From Heliopora coerulea (lineage: Eukaryota; Cnidaria; Anthozoa; Scleralcyonacea; Helioporidae), in the NCBI GenBank assembly GCA_030142905.1, contig JASJOG010000181.1, forward strand, positions 558,001 to 622,000: a stretch of DNA of 64,000 nucleotides. The letters run 5' to 3'. Under the pieces are notes generated by a model that made no database searches, was not told the origin of the DNA, and worked only from the letters and a program-made list of their open reading frames with translations. The translations under genes and the position numbers were made by a program. Positions 1 to 9,753 of the stretch are shown one piece after another; the first letter of the stretch is position 1; each line of letters begins with the position of its first letter.

Positions 1-1135
1 TGTTGCTGGATGTCACTGACTTCCATGCATCTTCGCTAATTAAGGATATCGAAGCACCACTGTCAATAATACAAAGTTTTGGTTTACTATTTAACTTGAC
101 CTCAAGCATAAGTGTTTTCCTTTCATTCGCCGGCAAAATAGCAGATAATCGTACTTTCGAGTCTCTTTTAGTTTGGTCGCGGTTAGCTTGATTCTGGTTC
201 GCGGTCTCTGTCGGAGTCATTTCAAATCTTGTGCGACATAATTTCGAAATGTGTCCTTGTTTACCACAGCGATAGCAAATTTGCGACTGCCTGTTCGAAG
301 TATTTTGACCTGGATCTTTTGAAAAATTGTCATTGCCCTGTTTACGGTTATTAGTAAAACAGTTACGGGCCAAATGTCCTGGCTTATGGCAATGAAAACA
401 TACTTTGGTTGAAGCATTATTTCGTTTAAAGCTACTTAGGGTTGGGCATTGTTTGGCAATATGTCCAAATCCGTTGCACGTATAACGTGTTTTTACTGTT
501 GGCATTGAATTGATGGTGGCAATCTTCGTTCTACTAAATCTCTCTGTTACCGACGTTTCGGATCCTAAAGTTTGCATTGTAGCATTCGCTGCTTCGAATC
601 TCCGCGTAACCGATAAGGCGTCATCCAAGGTAGTAGGCGGTTCTTGCAATAATTTACTCTGCGTGGCACGATCTCTTAATCCAAGAATAAACTGGTCAAC
701 TAATCTACTGGTAAACTCTTCGCTTTGAAAACCACATTTAGCTCCAGCTTCTCTGAGCGAAACAGCATAAGAGTCAACTGACTCACCTGGTTCCTGTTTA
801 CGTCGATGAAAATTGTATCTCTTTTCGGTCAAAGTTTGGTTTCTTTCCAACAACGACTTCAGCAGTTCAATGGAGTTATTGTAGGCATTGTCTCCTTCCA
901 CAAAGTCGACCGATTCTGCGAGACGAAAAGCGTCCTCGTTCAAATTGAATAACAGTGCAAGCCTTTTCTTCTTCTCATCTTTAAGCTCAACCGCTTCAAA
1001 ATACAATTCAGACTTCTTAACGAACAAATCTCAATCTTCTCCAATCTTGAACTTTTCTGGTCTCCGAAAAAATGTATGTGAAACTCTGTTCAGTTGAGGA
1101 TTTAAAGCCTGGGCAACAACTTCCTCTTCTGCCAT
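1..1135 (-). pseudogene. Gypsy-like retrotransposon gag-protease, one premature stop, runs off window edge
   Basis: Reading from an ATG at 1135 leftward, one frame stays open to the window edge except for a single TGA at 1031-1033. The N-terminal two thirds is a retrotransposon Gag. Three zinc knuckles follow: the first (ending CNGFGHIAKQC) has lost its leading Cys, whose place is taken by Arg; the second and third are complete (CFHCHKPGHLARNC and CYRCGKQGHISKLC). The aspartic protease active site IIDSGASISLI lies at about positions 25-60. Gag would form the particle and the protease would cut the polyprotein. Primer site and LTR follow in the correct order to the right. The frame is otherwise intact, so the copy is probably young. 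RT and integrase would lie outside the window. Confidence 0.85.
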
Positions 1136-1152
1136 AGGTATATCTCGATATA

Positions 1153-1166
1153 CGGTGGGACCTCCA
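1153..1166 (-). other. Primer binding site, tRNA-Gln type
   Basis: The minus strand reads TGGAGGTCCCACCG, which I recognise from memory as complementary to the 3' end of animal tRNA-Gln including CCA. It sits 4 bases after the inferred LTR end and 17 bases before the gag ATG, as expected for minus-strand DNA priming. Confidence 0.65.
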
Positions 1167-1170
1167 AAAA

Positions 1171-1487
1171 TGTAACGAAGCACTCTCTAATTCTCTTTTT
1201 AATTTCAGCTCGCTTTATTTCTGAATCCTGCAGATCACAACTCACTACCTATCTATATTGCCACACCTCTAGTTCTATGCTTTTCTCATCAATTACGTCA
1301 TACGTTCACACTCGCGTCGTTCGCGCCCGGTGTAGATGCGCCTTTAACTGTCAGGGTAATCCTACCAAGCTGGCAGGGTCACCTCAACCCAGAGAGTTTC
1401 CCTAGCACTCATGTAAACGAAAAGCTGGTCTTCAAGTTTTACCATTAATAGAAATGTACAATTCCCGGAACTCCTAGATATTCAACA
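1171..1487 (-). repeat. Probable 5' LTR of the Gypsy-like element
   Basis: The segment begins tgtaac and ends caaca on the plus strand, so it has the TG...CA ends of an LTR, and it lies directly upstream of the primer site and gag. Its partner would be outside the window, so the outer end at 1487 is inferred. A diverged match to its outer end is visible near 1600-1650. Confidence 0.55.
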
Positions 1488-2142
1488 ATATCTACGTCAC
1501 CGAGTGACCTTCTCAGGTTATTCGATCAAATTGTTGCCTCTTATGAGCAGATGATAATAGTTCAGAGACTTAAAAACACACAGTAAATAAAAACATGAAT
1601 AGAAATGTAAGGTAAAGTTTCCAGAATCTGTAAATATTCAATGACAAATTAATCAACGGATTAAACCTAACACAATTTCCCAAGCTATGAGGAGTTGGAT
1701 TTGTTTTTTCTTCAAAAATTTGTGATTGACCTGGTGGCTTGGTCGATATTTACACTTTGAAAAAATTGCTTAGTTTTCCTTTTACTTAGATAAGGAAACG
1801 CAATTGCTGCTACTCATCTGGAGAACAATGAATCATATATATTTAATAGCAAATGGAAGGAAGAAACAGATGACGATATTAAATGGTAACGGGAAAGTTG
1901 GAAACTGAAGCTTGTGTTGACTGATTTATTCAGTAAGAACAGGATAAAAGCCAAACCGAAAATTGACAAAAATGTTCATGTCTGGTGTCGAAGCTATCAT
2001 GTTTTATGTAAGAGATACCATATGAGCGGCAGGAGGCATTTTTTTATTTGTGTATTTTTCATGAATTATTAAATCGAGTATTTTAAATGCTATTTAATAC
2101 AAGCTGTGGCGTTGTATCGATTACACAAGTGCAAACCGAAGG
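1488..2142. other. No gene seen; flank of the Polinton
   Basis: AT-rich sequence without a supported ORF. The last six bases before the element (2143-2148, cgagtt) match five of six bases after its right end (21862-21867, tgagtt), which fits a target-site duplication. Confidence 0.5.
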
Positions 2143-2148
2143 CGAGTT

Positions 2149-2364
2149 ACTACCGATGGGAACCGACCGATTTGTGCCCCACCTACTTTGAGCGACCTAT
2201 GACCGATTTAGGGGGTTTTGGAAGACCTGGAAAATTTTTGACAGCTGGGGAAATATGGAAAACCATGAAGCGGAAAGCCTAATCGTGAATAAAAAAAACA
2301 GAAGTGTGAAAAACGGGAGTGGTAGTTGAAATTCGTTTCGTACTACCCCTTTGTTCCTTCTTAT
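2149..2364. repeat. Left terminal inverted repeat of the Polinton
   Basis: Matches the reverse complement of 21646-21861 with scattered substitutions. Landmarks are CTACCGATGGGAACCGA at the outer end, GAGCGACCTATGACC in the middle and TACCCCTTTGTTCCTTCTTA at the inner end. Confidence 0.9.
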
Positions 2365-2416
2365 AAATACAAAAAACCTATTCTTTAGCCTCTTCTTCCT
2401 GATTTTTACTTTTATG

Positions 2417-2910
2417 CTAGTATACATGCTTTGCTGTTGTAATCCCTCCTGATAAAATCCCAAGGAATGGAACACACGGTGTTGTTTTCTCGACTAATGA
2501 GTAAACATCTCTTTTTAACAATTCATCTTTTTGTAATTCTTTTGACAATTCATCTGGTGACTCGATTGCATCGAAACCTCCCAAAGCGTTAGCAAATTTA
2601 CTTATTAAATTCAGTTAAGAAATCATTCGCCTTTTCCATACGTTTTCTTTCATATTCAGTGTATAGTTTATTGATGACCTTCTGACTGGCCTTCTTTATA
2701 TAAGCAATAGATTTATCCAAATCTCCATTTTCAGCCAGTTTTAAAAGTTCATCTCTCTTTTTTTCTGTGTTATCAGGTTCAGGTTCTTTTCTTTTCCGGT
2801 TTTTCAGAGGATGAATTTTTTATTTCCTCTTCGACTATTGTTTCTGCGGTTTCCATTTCTTTTAATAACTCATCGACGGTTTCAGGTTTTGTATTCTTGC
2901 TTCTAGGCAT
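2417..2910 (-). pseudogene. Charged small protein next to the left TIR, two frameshifts
   Basis: From an ATG at 2910 the reading starts MPRSKNTKPETVDELLKEME and stays highly charged (Lys/Glu-rich, probably helical). It needs a frame change near 2790 and another near 2610. The last part ends with a short hydrophobic Gly-rich stretch (FLGILSGGITTAKHVY) before TAG at 2417. It is the last leftward gene and has the shared AT dyad upstream. I do not recognise a family; it could be a virion or DNA-binding accessory protein. Confidence 0.45.
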
Positions 2911-2935
2911 TATCTATATGTTAGCATATATTTTA
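2911..2935 (-). promoter_or_regulatory. AT dyad upstream of the 2910 gene
   Basis: On the coding strand ATATATGCTAACATATAG lies 4 bases before the ATG. It is one of the recurrent TATATA-spacer-TATATA dyads of the element. Confidence 0.45.
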
Positions 2936-3009
2936 TTTTTGAGGTGTATTTATTTTATAGTCAAATGGATAGCGTAAATTGATCTCCAATGTTGCGTATT
3001 TACTATTTT

Positions 3010-3535
3010 TTAGTTTTTCAATAATTCCAGATCTTTATATTTTGGAACTATGCCCTAGGGTACCTGCAGAAAATAACATTCATATAGTCTTCGTCTGGAT
3101 TGTAAGAAGAAATGGCTTTAGCAAAATCGTTTCTTTAAGGTTTAGATATACTGTTTAATTGTTGTGTGATGGCTGTTGCTGAAAGACCAAAATGTCTAGC
3201 AGAGAAAGCCAATTTGACCAACCCACTGGTTCTATTTTTGACATCCTGACTACTAGCACAATCGTCTAGAATTATTAAACTATTAGTGTCTTTGTAGATT
3301 TCCTGAATGAAGTGTAATGTTCTGTCGACTTTATCTTGATCACATTCTATAGCAATAAAATCAGGATCATTTATATATTTCCATTCTTGGCAGGTTTTAT
3401 TCCACGTGAATGTTGGAGAAATTAAAATGATATAATCAAAGTGTTTCCTAAAATGTTTTTCAATCATATTTAAAAGATAGTAGGTTTCCCACAGTTTGTC
3501 ATGCCACAAATAATCATGTTGAAAGGTGTATCCAT
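3010..3535 (-). pseudogene. Polinton packaging ATPase (FtsK/HerA-type), frameshifted in its P-loop
   Basis: The ATP-driven motor that packs DNA into capsids in Polintons and their viral relatives. The start frame (ATG at 3535) shows the Walker A region GMTNCGKP, with Pro where Thr/Ser is normal. The frame then shifts, and YYLLNMIEKHF, ILISPTFTWNK and the Walker B motif LIILDDCA follow in another frame. The conserved segment LVKLAFSARHFGLS and the sensor-like TQQLNSISKP come next. A stop at 3135-3137 interrupts, but same-family sequence continues to about 3010. Length without breaks (about 175 residues) is near the usual 200-230. The gene directly follows the capsid gene, as is common in Polintons. 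Confidence 0.85.
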
Positions 3536-3560
3536 CTATATAATACATTATAACGTAATT
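3536..3560 (-). promoter_or_regulatory. AT dyad before the ATPase start
   Basis: Coding-strand TTATAATGTATTATATAG directly precedes the ATG at 3535. It overlaps the 3' end of the capsid reading frame, so the intergenic space is nearly zero. Confidence 0.4.
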
Positions 3561-4788
3561 CTGAATGCCTAGTACGTCATTATTCATAAAACTGACGAGA
3601 CCATCAGATACTAAGTACACATCACAATATATAGTACCCGTGTGTGCGGACTTTTTGATTTTCAAAGATACGCCGTTATTACTGTTTTCTAAATTTCTAC
3701 CATGTCCTGTCTTGTTTACATCTTCACAAGTTCTAAGATCGAAAACGAGGGCAAATTTATCTTTATAGAACTTTTGAGGTGTCATATATTGGTCCAATTC
3801 ATTTTTTGATCCGAAAAATCATTGTGCTTCTTCGTAAAACCGTGACTTTTTTAAGCCTTGAGAGTATATCTGATTTGGAACTGAATCAATTGTTACACTT
3901 GCTTCGGTAATGTTTTGATATATGAACTCCTCGCTATCTGCAATCGTTTGTTTAGTGAAAAAATAGAACAATAGCTTTTAAAGACACGTTTGTTACATTG
4001 ATGAAAAAGTTCTGTATGGTAGATGATGCAGACCATTCTTCACCTGTATGATGAACAATATGATCATATCTAAACGATCGTCTTACGGAATATATACTTG
4101 AAATTTCATTAGCAATTGATTGGTTTTTGATAGTTTCGTATTCTAATTCTAGGTTTTCAAGGGTATATTCTCCACGTGTTTGACCACTTTGAGCTACCAA
4201 TACATCTTTTGATTCAGGTAATTTGATTGAATAACGAAAACTATTTTTCATATCAAATGGTGTGTATAAACCATGGTCTCTGATGATTTCGTCTGAACCG
4301 ATTTTTTGCTTTGTTCCGTATATATCGAATTTCTCTGACACTTTTGTTTCATTACCACTGGTTGCACCTGAGTCATCTTTGCTGATAAGCTTTCTGAGGT
4401 TTTCAGATCCTATGCCATACTCAACCATGTTATCTCTTTGTGAATTAGATTTATAAAGGTCTTCGTAGACACGATTTAAACTTTCATTATTATTATCATA
4501 TACTGTTTTTGTTGAAATGGTGATTAGCAATTTCTTTTTCAGAAGCTTTGAGAGATTGTTTAGGAAATATGGTTTTGTGGTACTTACTTTTAAATCAAAA
4601 TTTAGATGCATTGATCCTGGAATCAAACAACTATCTTTTTCTAGCTTTGGGATGTCGATTATTATTGTTTCCTCTGGTGAAGCTTTTTCACGATTGAACC
4701 TGATCACATGTCTTGTTCTATTCCCATTTATTGAGCTGGCTTGGCTTCTTTTGAAACCCGGAGTTAATTGTTCCTCTGTTCTGTTCAT
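3545..4788 (-). pseudogene. Major capsid protein, double-jelly-roll type, broken
   Basis: Starts at ATG 4788. The first 278 residues are continuous and include the segment IPKLEKDSCLIPGSMHLNFD, which resembles the conserved N-terminal strand region of Polinton capsid proteins. The frame is lost near 3955, there is a TGA at 3819-3821, and the C-terminal part (FALVFDLRTCEDVNKTGHG ... YLVSDGLVSFMNN) follows in the frame that later runs into ATPase sequence. Total length of about 410 residues is shorter than many Polinton capsid proteins, so some sequence may be lost. It would form the hexon-like capsomers. The family call rests on gene order and motif resemblance. Confidence 0.7.
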
Positions 4789-4815
4789 TGTTGATATATA
4801 TTAATATATATTTTA
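4789..4815 (-). promoter_or_regulatory. AT dyad before the capsid gene
   Basis: Coding-strand TATATATTAATATATA, a near-perfect palindrome, lies within 10 bases of the ATG at 4788. Confidence 0.5.
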
Positions 4816-5247
4816 TTTCCTCTTTCTTTGTTTGTATTGATCATATATGAACCATGCTACTGCATTAGCCAAAAGCCATAGATTATTAGCCAACCATGCC
4901 AATCCTTTGGCACCCCATGACAATGCTTGTGCGATGACATTCAAAATAGGAGCTAATAATGCCCCTAGTTTCTTACCCAGGTTATAAACTGCTTTTGCAA
5001 ACTTTCCTGTTGCTTGAGCGCCTTTAACCAATGCTTTTCTGGCACCATTGAAGATTGTTGTTATTATTCCAGCAACAGAGATTGCCAGTGCTGGTATACC
5101 TCCTAGATTTTCTTTAGCCCATTCTTTGAATCTTTGTAATCTGGAAATATCCTCTTCTTGTTGAAATCTGGTTTCTTTTACAAGTTTTTGTCTTGTGGTT
5201 AATTCCCTAGCCTCTTTTAATCCATAAATTCGTTCTCCAAACACTTA
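4813..5247 (-). pseudogene. Hydrophobic helix-rich virion-type protein segment
   Basis: About 143 residues. A charged N-terminus rich in Arg/Glu (about residues 1-45) is followed by repeated amphipathic or hydrophobic Ala/Leu/Gly/Trp segments (PALAISVAGIITTIFNG, LAPILNVIAQALSWG, LWLLANAVAWFIYD) and a basic tail KQRKRK. This resembles membrane-active internal capsid proteins, but I infer that only from composition. The first codon is GTG and the same frame is open upstream except for a TAA at 5245-5247. It is therefore probably the C-terminal part of a larger protein that includes 5248-6274. Confidence 0.5.
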
Positions 5248-5812
5248 TCTTAAATTGGGATCACTTGTCCGGTCTAGTTCTCTTTCGGTGTAACCAATGG
5301 TTTCTGAGATGTAATCTATCTGTTTTTGTAACATCCCTTCTGGTCCTATACGGATTTTTGGGTCGATTGATTCACTTGAAAACAGGACACCTCGTAATTC
5401 TGTAACTTCTTTTGGGGTTAAACCAGGAATGACTTTTGGGTTAATTTCACCATCTTCGTCTTCCAATTCTGATTTATTGTTTGTGGGGTCAAGCATCGGC
5501 GTACTATCTCTTGTCTGTTGTAAATCTTCTTCTTCTTCTTCTTTAGTGTTTATTATGGCTGTAACTGAGTCCAGTTTTGGTAGTTTTTTAACTAGATCTT
5601 TGAACTGGTCAACCGCTTTTTCACTCCTTTTATTTTCAATGTATTTTAAGCTATTATTTCATCCTGGTTTTAGAATTAGCTTAGATTTTAAGTATTCCCC
5701 GTTTTTATTTATTGGTTTGAAGAATATGCTTCCAGATTCGGAGACATATGTGCGATCGACTATTTCTTTTGATATTTTATTTTTGATGTCTAACTTTTTA
5801 TTGTATAGTTTT
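5248..5812 (-). pseudogene. Middle part of a probable large virion protein; one in-frame TGA
   Basis: The frame is open from about 5812 to 5247 except for TGA at 5659-5661. It is acidic and Lys-rich, includes a run of five Glu near 5530 and ends SDPNLR before TAA. No AT dyad precedes it, unlike the separate genes of the element, and the same frame continues into the hydrophobic segment below. I read 4813-6274 as one gene of about 485 residues with three breaks. Independent small genes are the alternative. Confidence 0.4.
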
Positions 5813-6274
5813 TTATTTTTTATTTATGATTATGACTCTCTTGACGTGATTTTTTGCTATTTCTTGATTAAATTCTTTCAAACCGTTTAGTCTTCTTTCT
5901 ATATCATCCGACTTATCAAAAGCGAGTTTGTAGTATTCGTCTGATACATTTTCGTAGTCATAGTGATCATCGAATTCGACAGATGGTGCTGTAGTGATAG
6001 TTATTTTAGTTCTTATTGTTACTGTTTTACCATCATCATTATCTGTGAAAGACGTCTCCTCTTGTCGTTTACTTAACAAACTACCAATATACTTCTTCCT
6101 TTTTTCGATATCATCATGATCACTTAATTGAGTAGTAGGATCTAGCAGCGTATCTAGATGTCTTTGATTAAGAAGGTTATACTGAGCATCTAACTCGTCA
6201 TTTGTCATATTATCATACTCATGGTACTTTTTACCCAGATATTTCATTTCATAATCATCAAATTCTTCACCCAT
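5813..6274 (-). pseudogene. N-terminal part of the probable large virion protein
   Basis: Starts at ATG 6274 (MGEEFDDYEMKYLGKKY), 153 residues, acidic and Asp/Tyr-rich with no recognised fold. It ends in an A-run (about 5812-5825) where a one-base change would connect it to the next open frame, so this stop is probably a frameshift artefact of decay. It follows the integrase stop by only 12 bases and has an AT dyad upstream. Confidence 0.5.
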
Positions 6275-6300
6275 GTCTTGTATATATTACTCTATATTTT
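6275..6300 (-). promoter_or_regulatory. AT dyad between integrase and the 6274 gene
   Basis: Coding-strand TATAGAGTAATATATACA. The integrase stop codon (6287-6289) lies inside the motif, so end of one gene and signal of the next overlap. Confidence 0.45.
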
Positions 6301-6798
6301 GTATATCACTCTCAGGAATCCAACTATTATGTTTACTATCATAACCTTACCATTTGACAAGAACCATCTTTTTGCCTTTTACTTTTTTCTTTTTAGTATT
6401 TTTTCAACTTTATAGACATCGTCCTTTTTATCAACACCTGACAACTCCTCTTCGTAGAATTTCCCAACAATTAGTTCACTTTCTAGATCCTCTATTTCAT
6501 AAACAATTGGGTCACCCCTAATAACCTAAGATATTTTAAATAACTCCTCTGTGAAGTTAGCCTCGTACCCTTTCGTAAAAATGCTCTTGTACTTGGATAT
6601 TCTTACCATGTCGCCATGTTTATACTTAGGGATAGGCAAGTCACCATATAAATGACCATATAGTGTTGTCCAAACTTCATCCTCATTACTCTTATTTACA
6701 TCTTTTGGTTTCATTAAGATGGTGCTATGTTTGGTATTATTGTAATTATACACTAATTCATCAAAGACATCTGTCCATTTATATGTTCCTTTACTATA

Positions 6799-8474
6799 CA
6801 GGGTGTCCCAAAAAAACCGAAAACTATTCAAATCACTTATCGTTAAAATTTGAATGCCCTACGAAAAAGCTGAACGTAATGATGCGTAAAATATTGACAA
6901 GGTGCATGTATTAAAATTTAGGTAAGAAAATCACCTTGTAGAGTGCGCGATTTTTTGCCCGTGGGAATTTAAAGCAAATTATAAAATTCTAACAGAGAAA
7001 AACTTTGTGAAAATGATAAAATTCAAATTAGTCCTGTCATCGCTTCGAAAGAAAATGGTACAACTGACCACAGAACAAAGAGTTTTTATTGTGATAAATT
7101 ATACGCGGAACCAAAGTACAACGGAAGTGCGAAACGCTTTTCAGCAAAGGTTTCCAGATCGAAATCCACCAGCGCCAAGCACAATTTTGAGCAAGGTCAC
7201 AAAGTATTTAAACGCAGGTACGAGTTTAAACATTAATAAAGGGCATTCTGGCAGAAGAAGAACTATTTAAACTGCGCAAAATATTGACGCTGTAAGAGAT
7301 CTGTTCCAGCAAAATCCTCACGTGAGTGCTCGTTGCAACCCCATTCAGATTTCCAGAACAAGCTTTAATCGGATAACAAAGATTGAAATTAAATGGCACC
7401 AATACCGAATGCATGTGCGGCATGAGTTGTTGGCAGGTGACTTTGCACGTCGATTGCACTTCTCCAGATGGTTCAACGAACGTTGTCGTCGGCAAAACTT
7501 TTTGGATAGCTTGGCGATTGGAGACGAAGCATCGTTTGTGATGAACGGCGAAGTCAATACTCAAAATGTACGGCAATATGCACCTAAAGGACACCCGCCT
7601 GCATTTAATTTTGAAAGGAGCGATTCTTTCGTACATTTGACGGTTTGGGCAGCACTTTGCGGTAATGGTTTAATGCTTGGTCCTTACTTTTTCGTGGGGA
7701 ATGTTAATGAAATCGCCTATCTTCGAATGCTCAACGAATTTGTTTTTCCACAACTCGCTGAACATTTTAATAACCAATATTGGGAGGGAAGGTTTCGGGG
7801 TCTTTTGTAGGCTCAAGATGGCGCTCCTGCACATCACCTTATCGCAGTTAGAGATCGCCTCAACGATGTGTTTGGAAATCACCGCATCATAGGTTTAGGT
7901 CATGATGTTGAATGGCCACCGCGCTCACCTGACTTGACACCATGTGACTTTTTTGTGTGGGATATGTTAAAGATAAAGTATTTGCCACTCCACCGCAAAA
8001 TATTAACGAGTTACGCCAGAGAATCGTCAGAGAGTTCGATGCCTTACGAGAGCAGACTGCCTTCATTCGACGGGCAGTGAGTGATATGCACAGGCGAACA
8101 ATGCTTTGTGTTGCAAGAGAAGGGGGACATGTCGAAGGTCACGGTGCTTGATTGTATCCATAGTTGTAAATTGTAAATACTGTAAATAAAAACTGTTTTG
8201 TTTTAATGCACATATTTTTCCTTCCTAAAAGCCTGAAACAGAACAATAAGCACATGTTGATCATGAATACAATCTGATTAATACAATCTGACATAAATAA
8301 ACGCTGCGTACTAACAACATTTTACTGTTTTAGACAGCTTCATTATGTATAAAATTATTTATATCAATCATTTATGCAATCGTGGGGACCAACAGAGTGC
8401 TAAGGCATTCAAATTCTAACAATTAAATTGTTATTGGTGATTTCAATAGTTTTCGGATTTTTTGGGTCACCGTG
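6799..8474 (+). mobile_element. Mariner/Tc1-superfamily transposon inside the integrase gene
   Basis: Bounded by roughly 60-70-bp inverted repeats, CAGGGTGTCCCAAAAAAA at left and CACGGTGACCCAAAAAA on the opposite strand at right. A TA flanks the left end (6797-6798). On the right the expected TA has mutated. Integrase coding resumes on both sides in compatible positions, which shows the insertion came after the Polinton. Confidence 0.9.
7055..8151 (+). pseudogene. Mariner-like transposase, several breaks
   Basis: Starts MVQLTTEQRVFIVINYTRN, a helix-turn-helix DNA-binding start as in this superfamily. A stop follows at about 7268, TAG at 7808-7810 and a frameshift near 7975. Catalytic signatures: IGDEASFVMNG (first Asp), AQDGAPAHH (second Asp) and WPPRSPDLTPCDFF (third Asp). 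I count 37 residues between the second and third, so it looks DD37D-like rather than DD34D. The C-terminal part (NINELRQRIVREFDALRE) is in a third frame. Non-functional. Confidence 0.85.
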
Positions 8475-9058
8475 AAGAAGTATTTCCACATGGCAGTTTT
8501 AAGAGTTCTGTTAAATCTTTCTACAACAGCAGCCTTTTTATCGCTATTAGTAGAGAAATATTTGATTTCATGATTCTCCAATAATAATTTTACACCAACA
8601 TTGTAAAACTCTTTTCCATCATCAAATTGAGCTAATTTAGGATAATAGCCAAATCTATCTTTAAATTGCCTCAATAGTTCTGTGACTGCATATGTCATAT
8701 TATTAGTGTCTTCTGTAAACAGGAATGGCGAATGCATACTTGCTAAGAATTTCAATAGCTGTTAATATCCATTAATAACCTTTGTTTTTGTTTTTATATG
8801 AACCCATATCAACGAGATCTACAGTATTTGTATTTGCTCACCAAGATAGTTAACTTTAGTTTGCCTAAATTTACGTTCTTTAGTGATTGGTTTATATCTA
8901 GTGTATGTGTCTTGTGATCTTAACCAGTCTTTTACCTGTTTTCTGCTGACATTTAAACCATCTTCTAATGCTTTTTGATAGAATCTTTCTTCAGATTGGT
9001 AACCAGTTTTAGGATTGTAGTAAATATCTCTTAATCCTTGTTCTAATTCAATGTCCAT

Positions 9059-9085
9059 ATATAGTATATATTACATTATATATAG
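9059..9085 (-). promoter_or_regulatory. AT dyad before the integrase
   Basis: Coding-strand TATATAATGTAATATATAC. The stop codon of the penton-like gene (9071-9073) lies within it. Confidence 0.45.
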
Positions 9086-9727
9086 TTCCATCAGTGTTGA
9101 ACCGAATTGTGTTTTATTATTGTTTGTGATCGCATCGAAGTGTAATTTATTGCAAAATCCTGTTTTTATTGGTATTTTGCTCTCGATGTCCATATAGTGA
9201 CTGACAGATCCTTTTAATGTATCTTTTGTTGTGATTGGAAGAGTTCATATCGTTTCACTGCGTTTTCCATTGCTGTCCATATTACTTGTACGATCAACAA
9301 CATTACAATTGATTTTGATATATCTCAATTTGCTGTTTATGTCGAGTGTCTTACTGGTCTTTGATGCCCCTGCGTTGATAGTGGTGTTATTGTCAAAGCC
9401 AAGAAGTTTTCCAAATCTTTTTTACTGTAGATTGGCGTCAGAAGTTATGGTGCAAGTATTCTTATGTAAGTTTGCAGTAATTTTTAAATTGTTGTCGATT
9501 GATTCAAATTTCTTTTTAATTAAGTCAAAGGTCCAAAATCCTGGTTCAAATTTGACTGTTGTAGAGCCATGAACGATTTCGTCATTATATCCAGAATAAA
9601 CATTGTTGTAATTCCAAAATATGGAAAGTGTTTTTACATAAATGAATGAATCGTATTTTATGTCCAATGGCTCTTCAAGTTTGATTACCTTTTCATCATC
9701 TTCACTAAACACTGTGAGTTTATTCAT
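9071..9727 (-). pseudogene. Penton-like minor capsid protein, two in-frame stops
   Basis: One frame of 218 codons from ATG 9727 to TAA 9071-9073, broken only by TAA at 9422-9424 and TGA at 9245-9247. It starts MNKLTVFSEDDEKVIKLEEP and contains beta-rich alternation (YDSFIYVKTLSIFWNYNNV, RYIKINCNVVD, LYIM end). Length and pattern fit the single-jelly-roll vertex (penton) protein of Polintons, and a minor capsid gene in the leftward cluster is expected. The assignment is from resemblance only. It is the first leftward gene and shares the 26-bp divergent spacer with the 9754 gene. Confidence 0.6.
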
Positions 9728-9753
9728 ATATATAATATATTATATACTATAAC
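9728..9753. promoter_or_regulatory. Divergent AT dyad separating leftward and rightward gene sets
   Basis: Only 26 bases (ATATATAATATATTATATAC plus six) separate the ATG of the leftward penton-like gene (9727) from the ATG of the rightward gene (9754). The motif is nearly symmetrical, so it probably serves both directions. It marks the point where gene orientation switches across the whole element. Confidence 0.55.

Larger units (their letters stand above)
6287..9058 (-). pseudogene. Polinton integrase with C-terminal chromodomain, split by a mariner
   Basis: Retroviral-type DDE integrase that inserts the element. The start at ATG 9058 is followed by a helical N-terminal region to about 8819. 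The first catalytic Asp lies in the DLVDM segment near 8800, after a frame change; a stop follows near 8770. The second Asp is in FDDGKEFYN and the Glu in VVERFNRTLKTAMW (8500-8640). The gene is then interrupted by the mariner at 8474. Coding resumes at 6798 (NNTKHSTILMKPKDV ... HGDMVRISKYKSIFTKG). A stop at 6526 and a frameshift near 6385 precede a chromodomain (KGKKMVLVKW, then a TAA, then NSWIPESDIQ). Chromodomain integrases are typical of Polintons. It follows the penton-like gene by 12 bases. Confidence 0.9.

Noticed and set aside
1960..2095. Weak direct similarity between the left Polinton flank and 21995-22120
   Set aside because: Only short AT-rich words match, and the repeat would be direct rather than inverted; not needed to explain the termini.
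7226..7636. 136-codon minus-strand ORF in the mariner
   Set aside because: Shadow of the plus-strand transposase frame.
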